Below, piece after piece: positions 1 to 8,300 of a DNA stretch of 64,000 nt; within the stretch, counting starts at the first letter, position 1, and each line of letters opens with the position of its first letter. Origin of the DNA: Microcosmobacter sp040493455 (GTDB taxonomy: Bacteria; Bacteroidota; Bacteroidia; Flavobacteriales; Flavobacteriaceae); assembly GCF_040493455.1 (NCBI RefSeq), contig NZ_JANFDA010000003.1:186001-250000 (forward strand), written 5' to 3'. Both the position numbers and the translations under genes were made by a program. The notes under the pieces were generated by a model. It worked only from the letters and a program-made list of their open reading frames with translations, was not told where the DNA came from and made no database searches.

Positions 1-908
1 TTTTCGTCTGGAACAATCTTTTTTTCATTGACTTTGTACAATTCTCCTATACCATTGCATACATCACAAGCACCTTTTGGTGAATTGAATGAAAAGTTAT
101 TTGGTTCTGGATTTGGATATGAAATTCCAGAGGAAGGACACATAAGATTACGACTGAAATAACGCACTTTTCCAGAATCTTGATCAATTACCATAAGCAC
201 GTCATCACCATGATACATTGCTGTATTGATGGTTTCCGATAGACGCTTATCATTATCTGCAGAGTCATCAACCTTTAGGCGATCAATTACAATCTCTATA
301 TCGTGTGTCTTGTAGCGATCGAGTTTCATGCCTTTTTCCAGATCTCTTATCTCTCCATCTGTTCTAACCTTTACAAACCCTTGCTTGGCAATTTGTTCAA
401 ACAACTCACGATAATGACCTTTACGCGATCGTATCACTGGAGCCAAGACATTGATTCGCTTTCCGTTGAAGCTCTTTACAATAAGCTCTTTAATTTGCTC
501 ATCGCTGTAGCTTACCATTTTCTCACCAGTGTTGTAACTGTAGGCATCACTGGCTCTCGCAAAAAGCAGACGTAAGAAATCATAAATTTCCGTAATAGTA
601 CCTACAGTAGAACGAGGTGATTTGCTAGTCGTTTTCTGTTCAATGGCAATGACTGGAGAAAGACCATCTATTTTATCGACATCTGGGCGTTCTAAACCTC
701 CTAAAAATTGACGTGCGTAAGCAGAGAATGTTTCAATGTAGCGGCGCTGTCCTTCGGCATATATAGTATCAAATGCTAAAGATGACTTTCCGCTGCCAGA
801 TAATCCTGTAATTACAACTAGCTTTTCTCTAGGGATTGTAACATCGATGTTCTTGAGATTATGAACTCGTGCTCCCTTTACTTCGATATGTTCTTCAAAA
901 TGGGTCAT
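1..908 (-). CDS. uvrA: UvrA excinuclease subunit A, N-terminal part (gene runs off window)
   Basis: Damage-recognition ATPase of the UvrABC nucleotide excision repair complex; cytoplasmic, DNA-bound. Only about the first 302 codons are present; the 3' part lies beyond the left edge. The start is the ATG at 906-908, giving MTHFEEHIEVKGARVHNLKN, the usual UvrA opening. Walker A GLSGSGKS is at residues 35-42, followed by the family signatures EGQRRYIETFSAYARQFLG and IEQKTTSKSPRSTVGT. Near the window edge the first zinc-module region reads CPSSG...CDVC, so the second Cys of the first CxxC pair of the E. coli protein is replaced. From memory this is common in Bacteroidota, and I read it as lineage variation rather than damage. 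A -7 promoter element sits 33 bp upstream. Identification is very secure. Confidence 0.97.
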   Translation of the reverse strand, partial: MTHFEEHIEVKGARVHNLKNIDVTIPREKLVVITGLSGSGKSSLAFDTIYAEGQRRYIETFSAYARQFLGGLERPDVDKIDGLSPVIAIEQKTTSKSPRSTVGTITEIYDFLRLLFARASDAYSYNTGEKMVSYSDEQIKELIVKSFNGKRINVLAPVIRSRKGHYRELFEQIAKQGFVKVRTDGEIRDLEKGMKLDRYKTHDIEIVIDRLKVDDSADNDKRLSETINTAMYHGDDVLMVIDQDSGKVRYFSRNLMCPSSGISYPNPEPNNFSFNSPKGACDVCNGIGELYKVNEKKIVPDE

Positions 909-940
909 AAATGGTCAATGATGACTCTTAGGCAAAGTTG

Positions 941-948
941 CAAAGGTA
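941..948 (-). promoter_or_regulatory. Bacteroidota -7 promoter element for uvrA
   Basis: The minus strand reads TACCTTTG, an exact match to the Bacteroidota sigma-A -7 consensus TAnnTTTG, 33 bp upstream of the uvrA ATG. I see no convincing -33 TTTG. Inferred from consensus only. Confidence 0.5.
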
Positions 949-1017
949 CTCATTTACCATGTAAAAATGAAGTGCTTAACACTTTGTTATAAACAATATA
1001 GGATGTCTAAAATTGGT

Positions 1018-2436
1018 CTAGTTAAATCGAATTGGATCAGAATTTTTAGTGCACGACACGTCTACTTTTTCTTTAGGACTGTTAAGGAAACTATTAGCCA
1101 TGTTAAAGAAGCAAGCATTTATTGGGCAATGACCATCCCAAGGAAAGATGGCATGGCTTGCATTAGTCAGAGATTCTGCAGTTTTATTACCGTTTGATGG
1201 TGGCGTTATTGGATCCCATTCGCCACTTACTAATAGCGTAGGTATATCAGATTTTACTGCTGTCATTGGTGTCGTTTCTCCTTTATTTGAAGGCCAATGC
1301 TTAAGGACTTCTGGATCTGAAGAAAACAGGCTTATTCCTGAACTTAGTAACGGATTATGTTTACCATCTTGCTTTAATTTTTTACGATTATTAAAACTTC
1401 CTTCATCTGGAACGCTTACAGACCAATATGTGGCTACATTGACGACCCCAAGTCTTGCCGCAAAATTTTGTATCGATTGTATTATTGCAGAACTATTATC
1501 GTCTTTGAATGCCAAGATAAAAGATGGCGTCTGCGAAATCGTAAAACGATTATAAAGCAGTTGTTGAAGTAAGAGCAAAAAGTCTTGCTTGTTCACGAAA
1601 ACTTCATTTTCATCAATGATAACTGATTTAGGAGCTTTATCGAGACTTTTACAAACAGCTTCAAAATCTGCTCTTAGACTAGGATACTTCGCACTACAAT
1701 CCGCATCATTTTCACAGGTGTTGAAGAGCAATTCTAGGGATCTATTGAGATTAGAAAGTAAGTTATCATACAATCGTATTTCAGGAGGAAACAAACCAGA
1801 TAAAATTGCAGAACGAACACTGTTAGGATACAGCTCCATATATTTCATGGACAATCGTGTACCATAGGATCCACCAAATAGGTTCAATTGCTTGTAACCA
1901 AGATGTTTTCTAAGCGCTTCTAAATCTCTGGCGCTTTCAGTAGTACCAAAGGCGGTTTTAAAGTTTTTGTCTTTCAAAAGTTTCACACATTCAGAACTGG
2001 TTTCCAGTAGGACTTCATCTTCATTATCCATAGCAATATCTCTAGCCATTACATCCAAGAATGATGCGCTCAAGTCTGGGCATATTGCATCTGAATAACC
2101 AATACCGCGTTGATCGTACAAAATAAAATCTCGGTCTGTATCTAAATTTAGATTGGCATATAGATTGGCTGAAGGTAGCACATTTCCTCCGGGACCACCT
2201 TGAATAAAAATCACAGGATCTTCTTTTCTGTTTTCGGATTTAGATTTTATGACGATGTAGGCAATCTTTGTAGTACCATTGTTTTTGTTCGCCCAGCTAT
2301 TAGGAACTTCTACATATCCGCATTCATCATAGGGTATTGTAATAGATTCAGCAAAATCACATGGATTAGCTTCTTGAGATTTACAGGAATACATACTTAG
2401 TATACAATAGAAAACGAGAAGGTGCTTTAATTTCAT
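1018..2436 (-). CDS. Alpha/beta hydrolase lipoprotein (TAP-like peptidase family)
   Basis: Predicted surface or periplasmic serine hydrolase of the prolyl-aminopeptidase/tripeptidyl aminopeptidase (TAP) group, probably cleaving peptides. I start at the ATG at 2434-2436, not the longer frame (2475), because MKLKHLLVFYCILSMYSC is a lipoprotein signal peptide with lipid-anchor Cys18. In the 472-residue protein the oxyanion motif GGPGG is at 80-84 and the nucleophile elbow GGSYG has its Ser at 190. Late in the chain SGEWDPITPP supplies the acidic residue and DGHCPI the His; the last part resembles the TAP-like C-terminal domain. It stands alone between uvrA (same strand) and a divergent hypothetical gene. 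Fold and family are secure; the substrate is not known. Confidence 0.88.
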   Translation of the reverse strand: MKLKHLLVFYCILSMYSCKSQEANPCDFAESITIPYDECGYVEVPNSWANKNNGTTKIAYIVIKSKSENRKEDPVIFIQGGPGGNVLPSANLYANLNLDTDRDFILYDQRGIGYSDAICPDLSASFLDVMARDIAMDNEDEVLLETSSECVKLLKDKNFKTAFGTTESARDLEALRKHLGYKQLNLFGGSYGTRLSMKYMELYPNSVRSAILSGLFPPEIRLYDNLLSNLNRSLELLFNTCENDADCSAKYPSLRADFEAVCKSLDKAPKSVIIDENEVFVNKQDFLLLLQQLLYNRFTISQTPSFILAFKDDNSSAIIQSIQNFAARLGVVNVATYWSVSVPDEGSFNNRKKLKQDGKHNPLLSSGISLFSSDPEVLKHWPSNKGETTPMTAVKSDIPTLLVSGEWDPITPPSNGNKTAESLTNASHAIFPWDGHCPINACFFNMANSFLNSPKEKVDVSCTKNSDPIRFN

Positions 2437-2551
2437 AAGTGTGAGTTTAGAGATAAAAGATACATCAATTAGCATAAAAACAAGAATTGTTATGGTCTCA
2501 TTTTGAATAATTGTTATACTTGCTATAGGATTTTAAAAAATAGAAAAGCAT

Positions 2552-3079
2552 ATGAAATTACTAGGTATAGGTTCTCGTATAAATCATCCAGAATATGGAA
2601 AAGGTGTAGTTACTAATGTGACGTCAATTCATTATTGGGTAACTTTTATTGAGGGCGGATTGGAAACTATAGATATTGATTCTGAGTTTGACGTGATCGA
2701 TGCAGCTGAGGATGAAGTCGATACGGTTAGTTTCTATGAGGTTGAAAAAAGTTTGCGCCAAATTTTAAAGAAGTGGAGTGATGTTTCCGAAGTAATTAGC
2801 ATTGCCGATAAGTGGAAAGGTGGAAAACTAATTATGGAGCCAGGTGATCCTAATTTACAGAGTAAGGAATTGCCAATTGATACATTTTTTCATAAGATTA
2901 CTATGGTACGTGATAGATTGAGAGTGATGGAGCAGAAAATCAATAGCAGTAATAACCTTGATGAACAAGAGAAGATTGATTTACAGCAATATATTACTAG
3001 AAGCTACGGAAGCCTAACAACCTTCAATGTATTGTTTAAACTGAAGAGTCAGCAGTTTGTAGGGCAGAGGAGTAAGTAG
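2552..3079 (+). CDS. Hypothetical protein, KOW/SH3-like N-terminus
   Basis: Unrecognised 175-residue soluble protein with no signal peptide or membrane segment. Residues 1-50 (IGSRINHPEYGKGVVTNV followed by a short beta-rich stretch) have the look of a small SH3/KOW-like or CarD-like beta barrel of the kind that begins 'G.r..HpeyG.GvV', found in proteins that contact RNA polymerase or DNA. The remaining two thirds are charged and mostly helical. Similar proteins are, to my recollection, common in Flavobacteriaceae without assigned function. It is a single-gene unit facing a convergent neighbour 16 bp downstream. Coding is secure; function unknown. Confidence 0.75.
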   Translation: MKLLGIGSRINHPEYGKGVVTNVTSIHYWVTFIEGGLETIDIDSEFDVIDAAEDEVDTVSFYEVEKSLRQILKKWSDVSEVISIADKWKGGKLIMEPGDPNLQSKELPIDTFFHKITMVRDRLRVMEQKINSSNNLDEQEKIDLQQYITRSYGSLTTFNVLFKLKSQQFVGQRSK

Positions 3080-3095
3080 GTCACTTATTAATCCT

Positions 3096-4247
3096 TTACC
3101 AGCAAGTGAAATCTTTTTTGATGAAATCAATTACATTCCGATTTCTTTCTCGACTTGCTTCTGAAAAGAATTTATGCCTGAATAAGAAAATGGATTTACT
3201 AGACATTTTATAGCCTCTGAAGGATTTTTGAAACATAGTTCTTTCAGGGGTTTTACTAATACATAATTTATCCAATTTTTTTTGAGCATAACTTATTCCG
3301 AACGAGTCCTTAAAATCTATTCGCCATATTTCTATACTATCATTATTTCTTTTCCATTTTTCATAATGAAGATTGATCGGTTCTTGCTCCTTAAAGGAAA
3401 CTAATCTAAGTTTATTGTTGATTCTGAGAGGAGAATCCAAAGAATCTAATTCTTTGCGTTCCATAAGAGCATAATTGCTTTTGGATAATACATCTAACAA
3501 TTCTTCTTTTGCATCTGGGAAAGATTTGAGCTCAATGGTCCCTTTAACTTCACCCATTTCCAATCCTAGAACCAGCAGTTTATGAAACGTTGGTAATTGT
3601 GCACCACTTTCTGTCGCGATCCAGTCTGACCATGAAGCTTCCAAACCATCAATGGGTAAGATTGATGTCCACATTTGGTAACTGATAGGTTTTCCGGTGT
3701 CATCAAAATGCCATAGGTAAGAATCTCCAGGTGTTGATCCTCCTGAGGTATACGTTACCAATAACGCATCTTTGCCTTCTTCAGTTTTAACCAATCTTCG
3801 TTCTACACCTGAATCAAAAACTTTATAAGGTGCCACTAACCAAAAAGTATCATTATTAAAATAATCCCATGCTTTCTTTATGAGTTTAGCTTTATCCTCA
3901 CCTTCATATTCAGTTTCACCAATAAATACTTTAGAATCACCATAATTATTGAGGTCTAAATCAACCTTATAGTGTTTCCAATAAACTTCACAACTGTTTT
4001 CAGCTTTATTCCACTTGTAGTGATGCCTGTTTTTAAAGGTGAATTCAATATGGTCAGTAGCCTCATAAGCATCATGGTTGAGAGCATCGAGCATTCTGGT
4101 GGCAAGTACATCAGCTTCGGAACCCATTATTCCTTCAGGTAAGGGTTCGTTATACTTTAAGTAAAGAAACCCAAAGAATAGGAGTGAAGGCAGGGTAAGG
4201 AAAATGATTACTCCTAAAATGATTTTTAATATTTTTTTTGGCTTCAT
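3096..4247 (-). CDS. Membrane-anchored hypothetical protein with extended C-terminus
   Basis: One N-terminal membrane segment (about residues 8-29, after MKPKKILK) would anchor a periplasmic domain. Residues 30-250 contain W/Y-rich stretches (WDYFNNDTFWLVAPYKVFD, TYTSGGSTPGDSYLWHFDD) that I associate with an uncharacterised flavobacterial family of roughly 250 residues. Here the protein continues for about 130 more residues of quite different composition, rich in K, R and F, up to the end near DFTCW. The extension may be a fused second domain or an altered 3' end; it remains open without stops, so it is probably translated. No function can be assigned. A REP-like element starts 25 bp upstream of the start codon. 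Confidence 0.7.
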   Translation of the reverse strand: MKPKKILKIILGVIIFLTLPSLLFFGFLYLKYNEPLPEGIMGSEADVLATRMLDALNHDAYEATDHIEFTFKNRHHYKWNKAENSCEVYWKHYKVDLDLNNYGDSKVFIGETEYEGEDKAKLIKKAWDYFNNDTFWLVAPYKVFDSGVERRLVKTEEGKDALLVTYTSGGSTPGDSYLWHFDDTGKPISYQMWTSILPIDGLEASWSDWIATESGAQLPTFHKLLVLGLEMGEVKGTIELKSFPDAKEELLDVLSKSNYALMERKELDSLDSPLRINNKLRLVSFKEQEPINLHYEKWKRNNDSIEIWRIDFKDSFGISYAQKKLDKLCISKTPERTMFQKSFRGYKMSSKSIFLFRHKFFSEASRERNRNVIDFIKKDFTCW

Positions 4248-4271
4248 TTTGAATTGATATTATATACTTTC

Positions 4272-4340
4272 TGTCATGCTGAACTTGATTCAGCATCTCA
4301 TCGATGCTTCACGAGATCCTGAATTTAATTCAGGATGACA
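4272..4340. repeat. REP-like paired palindrome, 69 bp
   Basis: The element begins TGTCAT and ends ATGACA. It contains two imperfect palindromes: ATGCTGAA/TTCAGCAT on the left and ATCCTGAA/TTCAGGAT on the right, separated by about 23 bp. The right palindrome recurs at 56284-56304. Such elements are typical of dispersed REP/MITE-like sequences in Flavobacteriaceae. Its right end overlaps the 3' end of the ATP-grasp gene and supplies the last two Ser codons and the TGA. Confidence 0.8.
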
Positions 4341-5232
4341 ATAGGTAATCTTTAACGCCTTTAGCTAAAATGTCTGCAGCTTCAGGATGGTTTCTAAACC
4401 ATAATTCGGGTTCTACGAGTTCCAATTCGGCTAAGGCAAGTTTACCATCATTATCTATAAAGGCATCGACCCTAGCGTACAACGGTGGTTCTGCACATGC
4501 TTCTACAGTTTGTTCGGCAAATTCTATTTCTTCTTTAGAAGCGTTGTGGTTGTGTACAGTACCTCCAAAATCATCTTGTACTCTAAAATCTCCAGCTTTA
4601 GCTTTCTTTAGAATGGCGTGCGTAAACTGACCATTGAAAACCATCAGAGATAACTCTCCCTGCGATACGATATTGTGCTGAAAAGGTTGCAGCATCATGG
4701 ATTGATTGTCTATTAGGGTCTTGAATATTGTTTCGTGCGCATCAATATTTTCTGAATTTAGTTTATAAGTATGCCAGCCACCGCCAGACACACAAGGTTT
4801 CAAAACTGTTTCCTGCCAACCCAATTCTTTATGTAGTTCCTTAAGCGTTTTGCTGGAACCTTGTTCAATGAAATGTGTTTCAGCAATGTGTACACCATTT
4901 TGCTGTAAATCCTTAAGGTAATGCTTGTCGATATTCCAGCGAATAATCGCTTCAGAATTGATTAACCGTGTTTTTGTAGAGACCTTATCCAGCCAAACAG
5001 AAAACTCATCGAAACGGTCGAAATAATCCCAAGTCGTCCTGAATAAAACAGATTTCGTATTCGACCAATCAAAGTCTTCATCATCCCAAGACAATCTAGC
5101 AGCTCTTAGGCCTAGTCTACCCAAAGCATTTTGTATAATCGCATCTTCTGTAATGACATTTTTAGTGTAGTCATCTATACGCTTGGGATAAGCATGTTTT
5201 CGATCTGTGAGTATTACAACGTCGTATATCAT
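4330..5232 (-). CDS. ATP-grasp (RimK/glutathione synthetase-like) ligase
   Basis: A 300-residue cytoplasmic protein with the layout of an ATP-grasp carboxylate-amine/thiol ligase: an N-terminal pre-ATP-grasp domain (residues 1-95), then an ATP-binding lobe with the conserved Lys in TVLKPCVSGGGWHTYKL (about 148-160), and C-terminal acidic metal ligands in ARVDAFIDNDGKLALAELEL. The family joins a carboxylate to an amine through an acyl-phosphate; the true substrate cannot be read from sequence. It overlaps the AlkD-like gene by 4 bp (ATGA), so it is the last gene of a leftward operon. Its C-terminal SS and stop codon lie inside a REP-like repeat, suggesting the repeat inserted at, and possibly reshaped, the gene end. 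Confidence 0.82.
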   Translation of the reverse strand: MIYDVVILTDRKHAYPKRIDDYTKNVITEDAIIQNALGRLGLRAARLSWDDEDFDWSNTKSVLFRTTWDYFDRFDEFSVWLDKVSTKTRLINSEAIIRWNIDKHYLKDLQQNGVHIAETHFIEQGSSKTLKELHKELGWQETVLKPCVSGGGWHTYKLNSENIDAHETIFKTLIDNQSMMLQPFQHNIVSQGELSLMVFNGQFTHAILKKAKAGDFRVQDDFGGTVHNHNASKEEIEFAEQTVEACAEPPLYARVDAFIDNDGKLALAELELVEPELWFRNHPEAADILAKGVKDYLLSS

Positions 5233-5897
5233 TGCAGTCGTTTTAGGGCTTCGCGTGTACTAAGCGCTTTAAGCTCAGTATTATTTACAAATTCGATTAC
5301 AGCATCTGGATTGGTTTTGCCATATTCACGAAGAGCCCACCCAATTGCTTTCTGAATAAAAAACTCTTTAGAGTCACTATGTGCGATACATTGCTCAAAT
5401 AGAATGGCTTCATCAGTTCTGGTTTTGTAGCCTAGCTGAAAGAGTATAGCGGAACGATTTAACCACATATTATCGGACTTGGATAGTTTATCCACACAGG
5501 CTCTTCTTTGCTCCCAAAATTGTTGCAAATAGCTTCCCAGAACATGCTTTGCAACAAAGTCAACAGTATCCCAATGAGAATGTGTATAGATTAACGCGCA
5601 TATAAAATCGAAGTCTTCTTCTTTGTATTTTTTCTTCAGGAATTTTGCAATAATCTCCATAGCACAGTAATGGTATTCGCGTTCTGTCAATGCGTAAAGT
5701 GATTCTGCAATCGAACGTGCATTTTTACTGACTTCCTCTTTGTGTTCGTTTATCGTCTCCTTGAGTATCTGCTTTCTATCTGGAGCTTTCACACCTAAAA
5801 AGTGAAACCCTCTTTTCATATATTCGTGCATTTGCAAAGCAAACTCATCGTTGCTCTGGGCTTGTAGCCGATGCTTTAATTGTGAAATAAAATCCAT
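5229..5897 (-). CDS. DNA alkylation repair protein, AlkD-like
   Basis: A 222-residue all-helical protein of the AlkC/AlkD HEAT-like-repeat DNA glycosylase family, which excises alkylated bases without base flipping. Recognisable features are the N-terminal YMKRGFHFLGVKAPDRKQIL, the WDTVDFVAKHVLG helix and the FFIQKAIGWALREYGKTNP stretch, whose Trp and Arg belong to the DNA-contacting concave face in this family. Full length for the family (about 220-240). It lies 5 bp from ggt and overlaps the ATP-grasp gene by 4 bp, within one leftward operon. Family assignment is firm; glycosylase activity is inferred. Confidence 0.9.
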   Translation of the reverse strand: MDFISQLKHRLQAQSNDEFALQMHEYMKRGFHFLGVKAPDRKQILKETINEHKEEVSKNARSIAESLYALTEREYHYCAMEIIAKFLKKKYKEEDFDFICALIYTHSHWDTVDFVAKHVLGSYLQQFWEQRRACVDKLSKSDNMWLNRSAILFQLGYKTRTDEAILFEQCIAHSDSKEFFIQKAIGWALREYGKTNPDAVIEFVNNTELKALSTREALKRLQ

Positions 5898-5902
5898 ACG
5901 TA

Positions 5903-7630
5903 TTAATATCCTATTGCTGTATCATCACCACGACTGTCTGCTCCTGCTTCATACCGTCCATCGTCCCTAACCAAAATGGCATCTACCTTACTGGTGATAA
6001 CACTATTTTTTTCTACTGTTTTATAACCTAGTTTTTGTAATTGCTCTAGTAGTTTTTGGTCAAACTTATTCGGTTCAAATGTAATATGATCTGGTAGCCA
6101 CTGATGGTGAAATCTAGGTTGATCTACAGCTTCTTGCATGTTCATATTAAATTCTTCAACATTCAGAATTATTTGAGCTATTGTAGTGATGATCGTTGAA
6201 CCTCCTGGTGAACCAAGGATCATTCTAAGCTCCCCATCTTTTTCAATGATGGTTGGTGTCATGGAACTTAGCATGCGTTTTTCTGGAGCGATGCTATTGG
6301 CTTCAGAACCTACTAAACCGTAATAGTTTGGTGTGCCAGGTTTACTACTGAAATCGTCCATTTCGTTATTCAGAAAAAACCCGAGTTCATCTACATATAA
6401 TTTTGATCCATAAGCGCCATTTAATGTTGTGGTTACGGAAACGGCATTACCAAATGGATCTATTATTGAGTAATGTGTGGTTTCATTACTTTCCTTTGGA
6501 AGTGTTTCAGAAAAAATATTATAGCCTTCTATTTGCCCAGGCTTTATAGAATCTGTAGGTCTATTAAAGTTGAAATCACTCATGCGTTGTTCTAAATAGA
6601 CATCACTAAGCAGGTAGCGGCTTGGCACATCAACAAAGTCAGGATCACCAAGGAAGTAGCTTCTATCGGCGTAAGATCGTTTTGCGGCTTCAGCGAATGT
6701 TTGTACAGACTTTATTGAATTATGACCATAAGATGAAAGGTCGTAAGGTTCTAGCATTTTAAGGATTTGCCCTAAGCAGATACCACCACTAGAGGGTGGC
6801 GCCATAGAAATGACTCTTAAATCTTTATAATCGAAGGTCAATGGTTTTCGCCATTTGGATTCGTAACGTTCGAGATCTTCATGGGTTACAATACCTCCTT
6901 TTTCTTCTATAAAATTCACCAAGATATCGGCAGTTTTACCAGAATAAAATTCTTCAAAACCACGATTCATTATTCTACGTAATGTTTCTGCTAGATTAGG
7001 GTTTTTGATTACATCGCCTTCCTTTACACTAGCATTAAAAGGGAGCGTTTTATTATTTACTGCTTTAAAAATACTGTCGTACTTTTTGAAACGTTCTGCT
7101 TGTTTTTTAGTGACTACAAAACCGTTTTCCGCTAGTTCTATTACAGGTTGAAGTATCTTGTCTAGCGGTAAATTTCCAAATTCTTCATGGGCAGTTAAAA
7201 TACCTTCAACACTACCTGGGACTCCAACTGCCATAGCACCAACAGTGCTAAGGTTTTCTATAACATTACCATCTTCATCCAAATACATATCTCTGGTTGA
7301 AGCCAAAGGTGCTTTTTCCCTGAAGTCTAAGGTTTCTGTAATACTATTTTCCAATCGATATACCAAGAACCCTCCACCGCCAAGATTACCTGCATATGGA
7401 TATGTCACTGCTAAGGCAAAATGTGTTGCGACCATGGCATCAAAGGCATTTCCACCTTGTCTCATAATATCAGTGCCTATTTGCGAAGCTTCTGCTCGCG
7501 CTGAAACTACCATAGCATTTTCAACTATTTGGGTTTCCTTTACGGCGATTTGCTGCTCAGGTTTTTTGTCTTTTTTACAGGAAAAGATTACTAATGTAAG
7601 AAGTAGTAAGAATGAAATCTTTTTAATCAT
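5903..7630 (-). CDS. ggt: Gamma-glutamyltransferase lipoprotein
   Basis: Cleaves or transfers the gamma-glutamyl group of glutathione and related peptides, outside the cytoplasm. Residues 1-18 form a lipoprotein signal (LLTLVIFSC, lipid Cys18). The N-terminal half carries the large-subunit signatures GGNAFDAMVATHFALAVT, GGGGFLVYR and DFREKAP. The autocleavage site is the first Thr of ETTHYS near residue 383, which becomes the N-terminal nucleophile of the small subunit; later come MDDFS and GSPGGSTI. Length (575) is normal. It overlaps acpH by 8 bp upstream and is followed by the AlkD-like gene after 5 bp, so the four genes probably share a transcript although their roles are unrelated. Confidence 0.96.
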   Translation of the reverse strand: MIKKISFLLLLTLVIFSCKKDKKPEQQIAVKETQIVENAMVVSARAEASQIGTDIMRQGGNAFDAMVATHFALAVTYPYAGNLGGGGFLVYRLENSITETLDFREKAPLASTRDMYLDEDGNVIENLSTVGAMAVGVPGSVEGILTAHEEFGNLPLDKILQPVIELAENGFVVTKKQAERFKKYDSIFKAVNNKTLPFNASVKEGDVIKNPNLAETLRRIMNRGFEEFYSGKTADILVNFIEEKGGIVTHEDLERYESKWRKPLTFDYKDLRVISMAPPSSGGICLGQILKMLEPYDLSSYGHNSIKSVQTFAEAAKRSYADRSYFLGDPDFVDVPSRYLLSDVYLEQRMSDFNFNRPTDSIKPGQIEGYNIFSETLPKESNETTHYSIIDPFGNAVSVTTTLNGAYGSKLYVDELGFFLNNEMDDFSSKPGTPNYYGLVGSEANSIAPEKRMLSSMTPTIIEKDGELRMILGSPGGSTIITTIAQIILNVEEFNMNMQEAVDQPRFHHQWLPDHITFEPNKFDQKLLEQLQKLGYKTVEKNSVITSKVDAILVRDDGRYEAGADSRGDDTAIGY

Positions 7631-8228
7631 CTATATGGTTAGCGTTTAATTCTGTTAGTTTTTGATCAGTATAGTTTCTTAATTCTTCAAAAAAGCTTGT
7701 GAACTCATTTTCAAATTCAGTGTAGTAGGTTTTCAGCTCTACAATTGCTTCATTCATGTGTGATCTATTCTTCGTTCTTCTGTTCATACCTTCAAGTACT
7801 CGCTGAATGCCTTCAATCTTTGCATAACTCAATAACCAATTATCAGAAATCATGTATGGCATTAAACGCTGAATTCTTGCTGGCAATATTTCAAAATGCT
7901 TTTCTAGAGAATCGTAAAACGATTCAACAAAAATATCCAAAGGTACAGAAGAATAATTTTCCCAGTTTTTTGCCAAAAAATGATCATACAAAATGTCTAC
8001 AATAACACCGCTATAATGGCTATAGTTTTTGTGCAGTCGCTTTGTACTTTGTCTTACTATAGGATGAGAGTCCGTAAATGTGTCGATTGCTCGGTGTAGT
8101 AGAATACCAATTTGGATGTCTTTTTCATAGACCTTGTAGGTTTTTCCACGAATACCATCTGCTATAAAATTACCGATGGTTATTAATTCGTTGTCTCCTG
8201 AAAGATAAATATGGGCTAGGAAATTCAT
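7623..8228 (-). CDS. acpH: Acyl-carrier-protein phosphodiesterase family
   Basis: A 201-residue protein beginning MNFLAHIYLSGDNELITIGN, the typical opening of AcpH, a metal-dependent HD-like hydrolase that removes the 4'-phosphopantetheine arm from ACP. The conserved FLAH near the N-terminus, the GNFIADGIRGK motif, and the HRAIDTFTDSHP stretch (His/Asp metal or catalytic ligands) are all present. It heads the leftward operon acpH-ggt-alkD-like-ATP-grasp and overlaps ggt by 8 bp. It is divergent from glmM with a 72-bp shared promoter region. The family is clear; whether it acts on ACP in this organism is inferred from homology. Confidence 0.88.
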   Translation of the reverse strand: MNFLAHIYLSGDNELITIGNFIADGIRGKTYKVYEKDIQIGILLHRAIDTFTDSHPIVRQSTKRLHKNYSHYSGVIVDILYDHFLAKNWENYSSVPLDIFVESFYDSLEKHFEILPARIQRLMPYMISDNWLLSYAKIEGIQRVLEGMNRRTKNRSHMNEAIVELKTYYTEFENEFTSFFEELRNYTDQKLTELNANHIDD

Positions 8229-8273
8229 TTGTGTAATTTACAAATTCATAATTTATAAAAGCTATTGTAATTG

Positions 8274-8281
8274 TATATTTG
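8274..8281 (+). promoter_or_regulatory. -7 promoter element for glmM
   Basis: TATATTTG matches the Bacteroidota -7 consensus TAnnTTTG exactly, 19 bp before the glmM ATG. A clear -33 element is not seen. The 5' untranslated leader would be only about 12 nt. Confidence 0.5.
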
Positions 8282-8300
8282 CTGAAAATCTAAAACCCAC

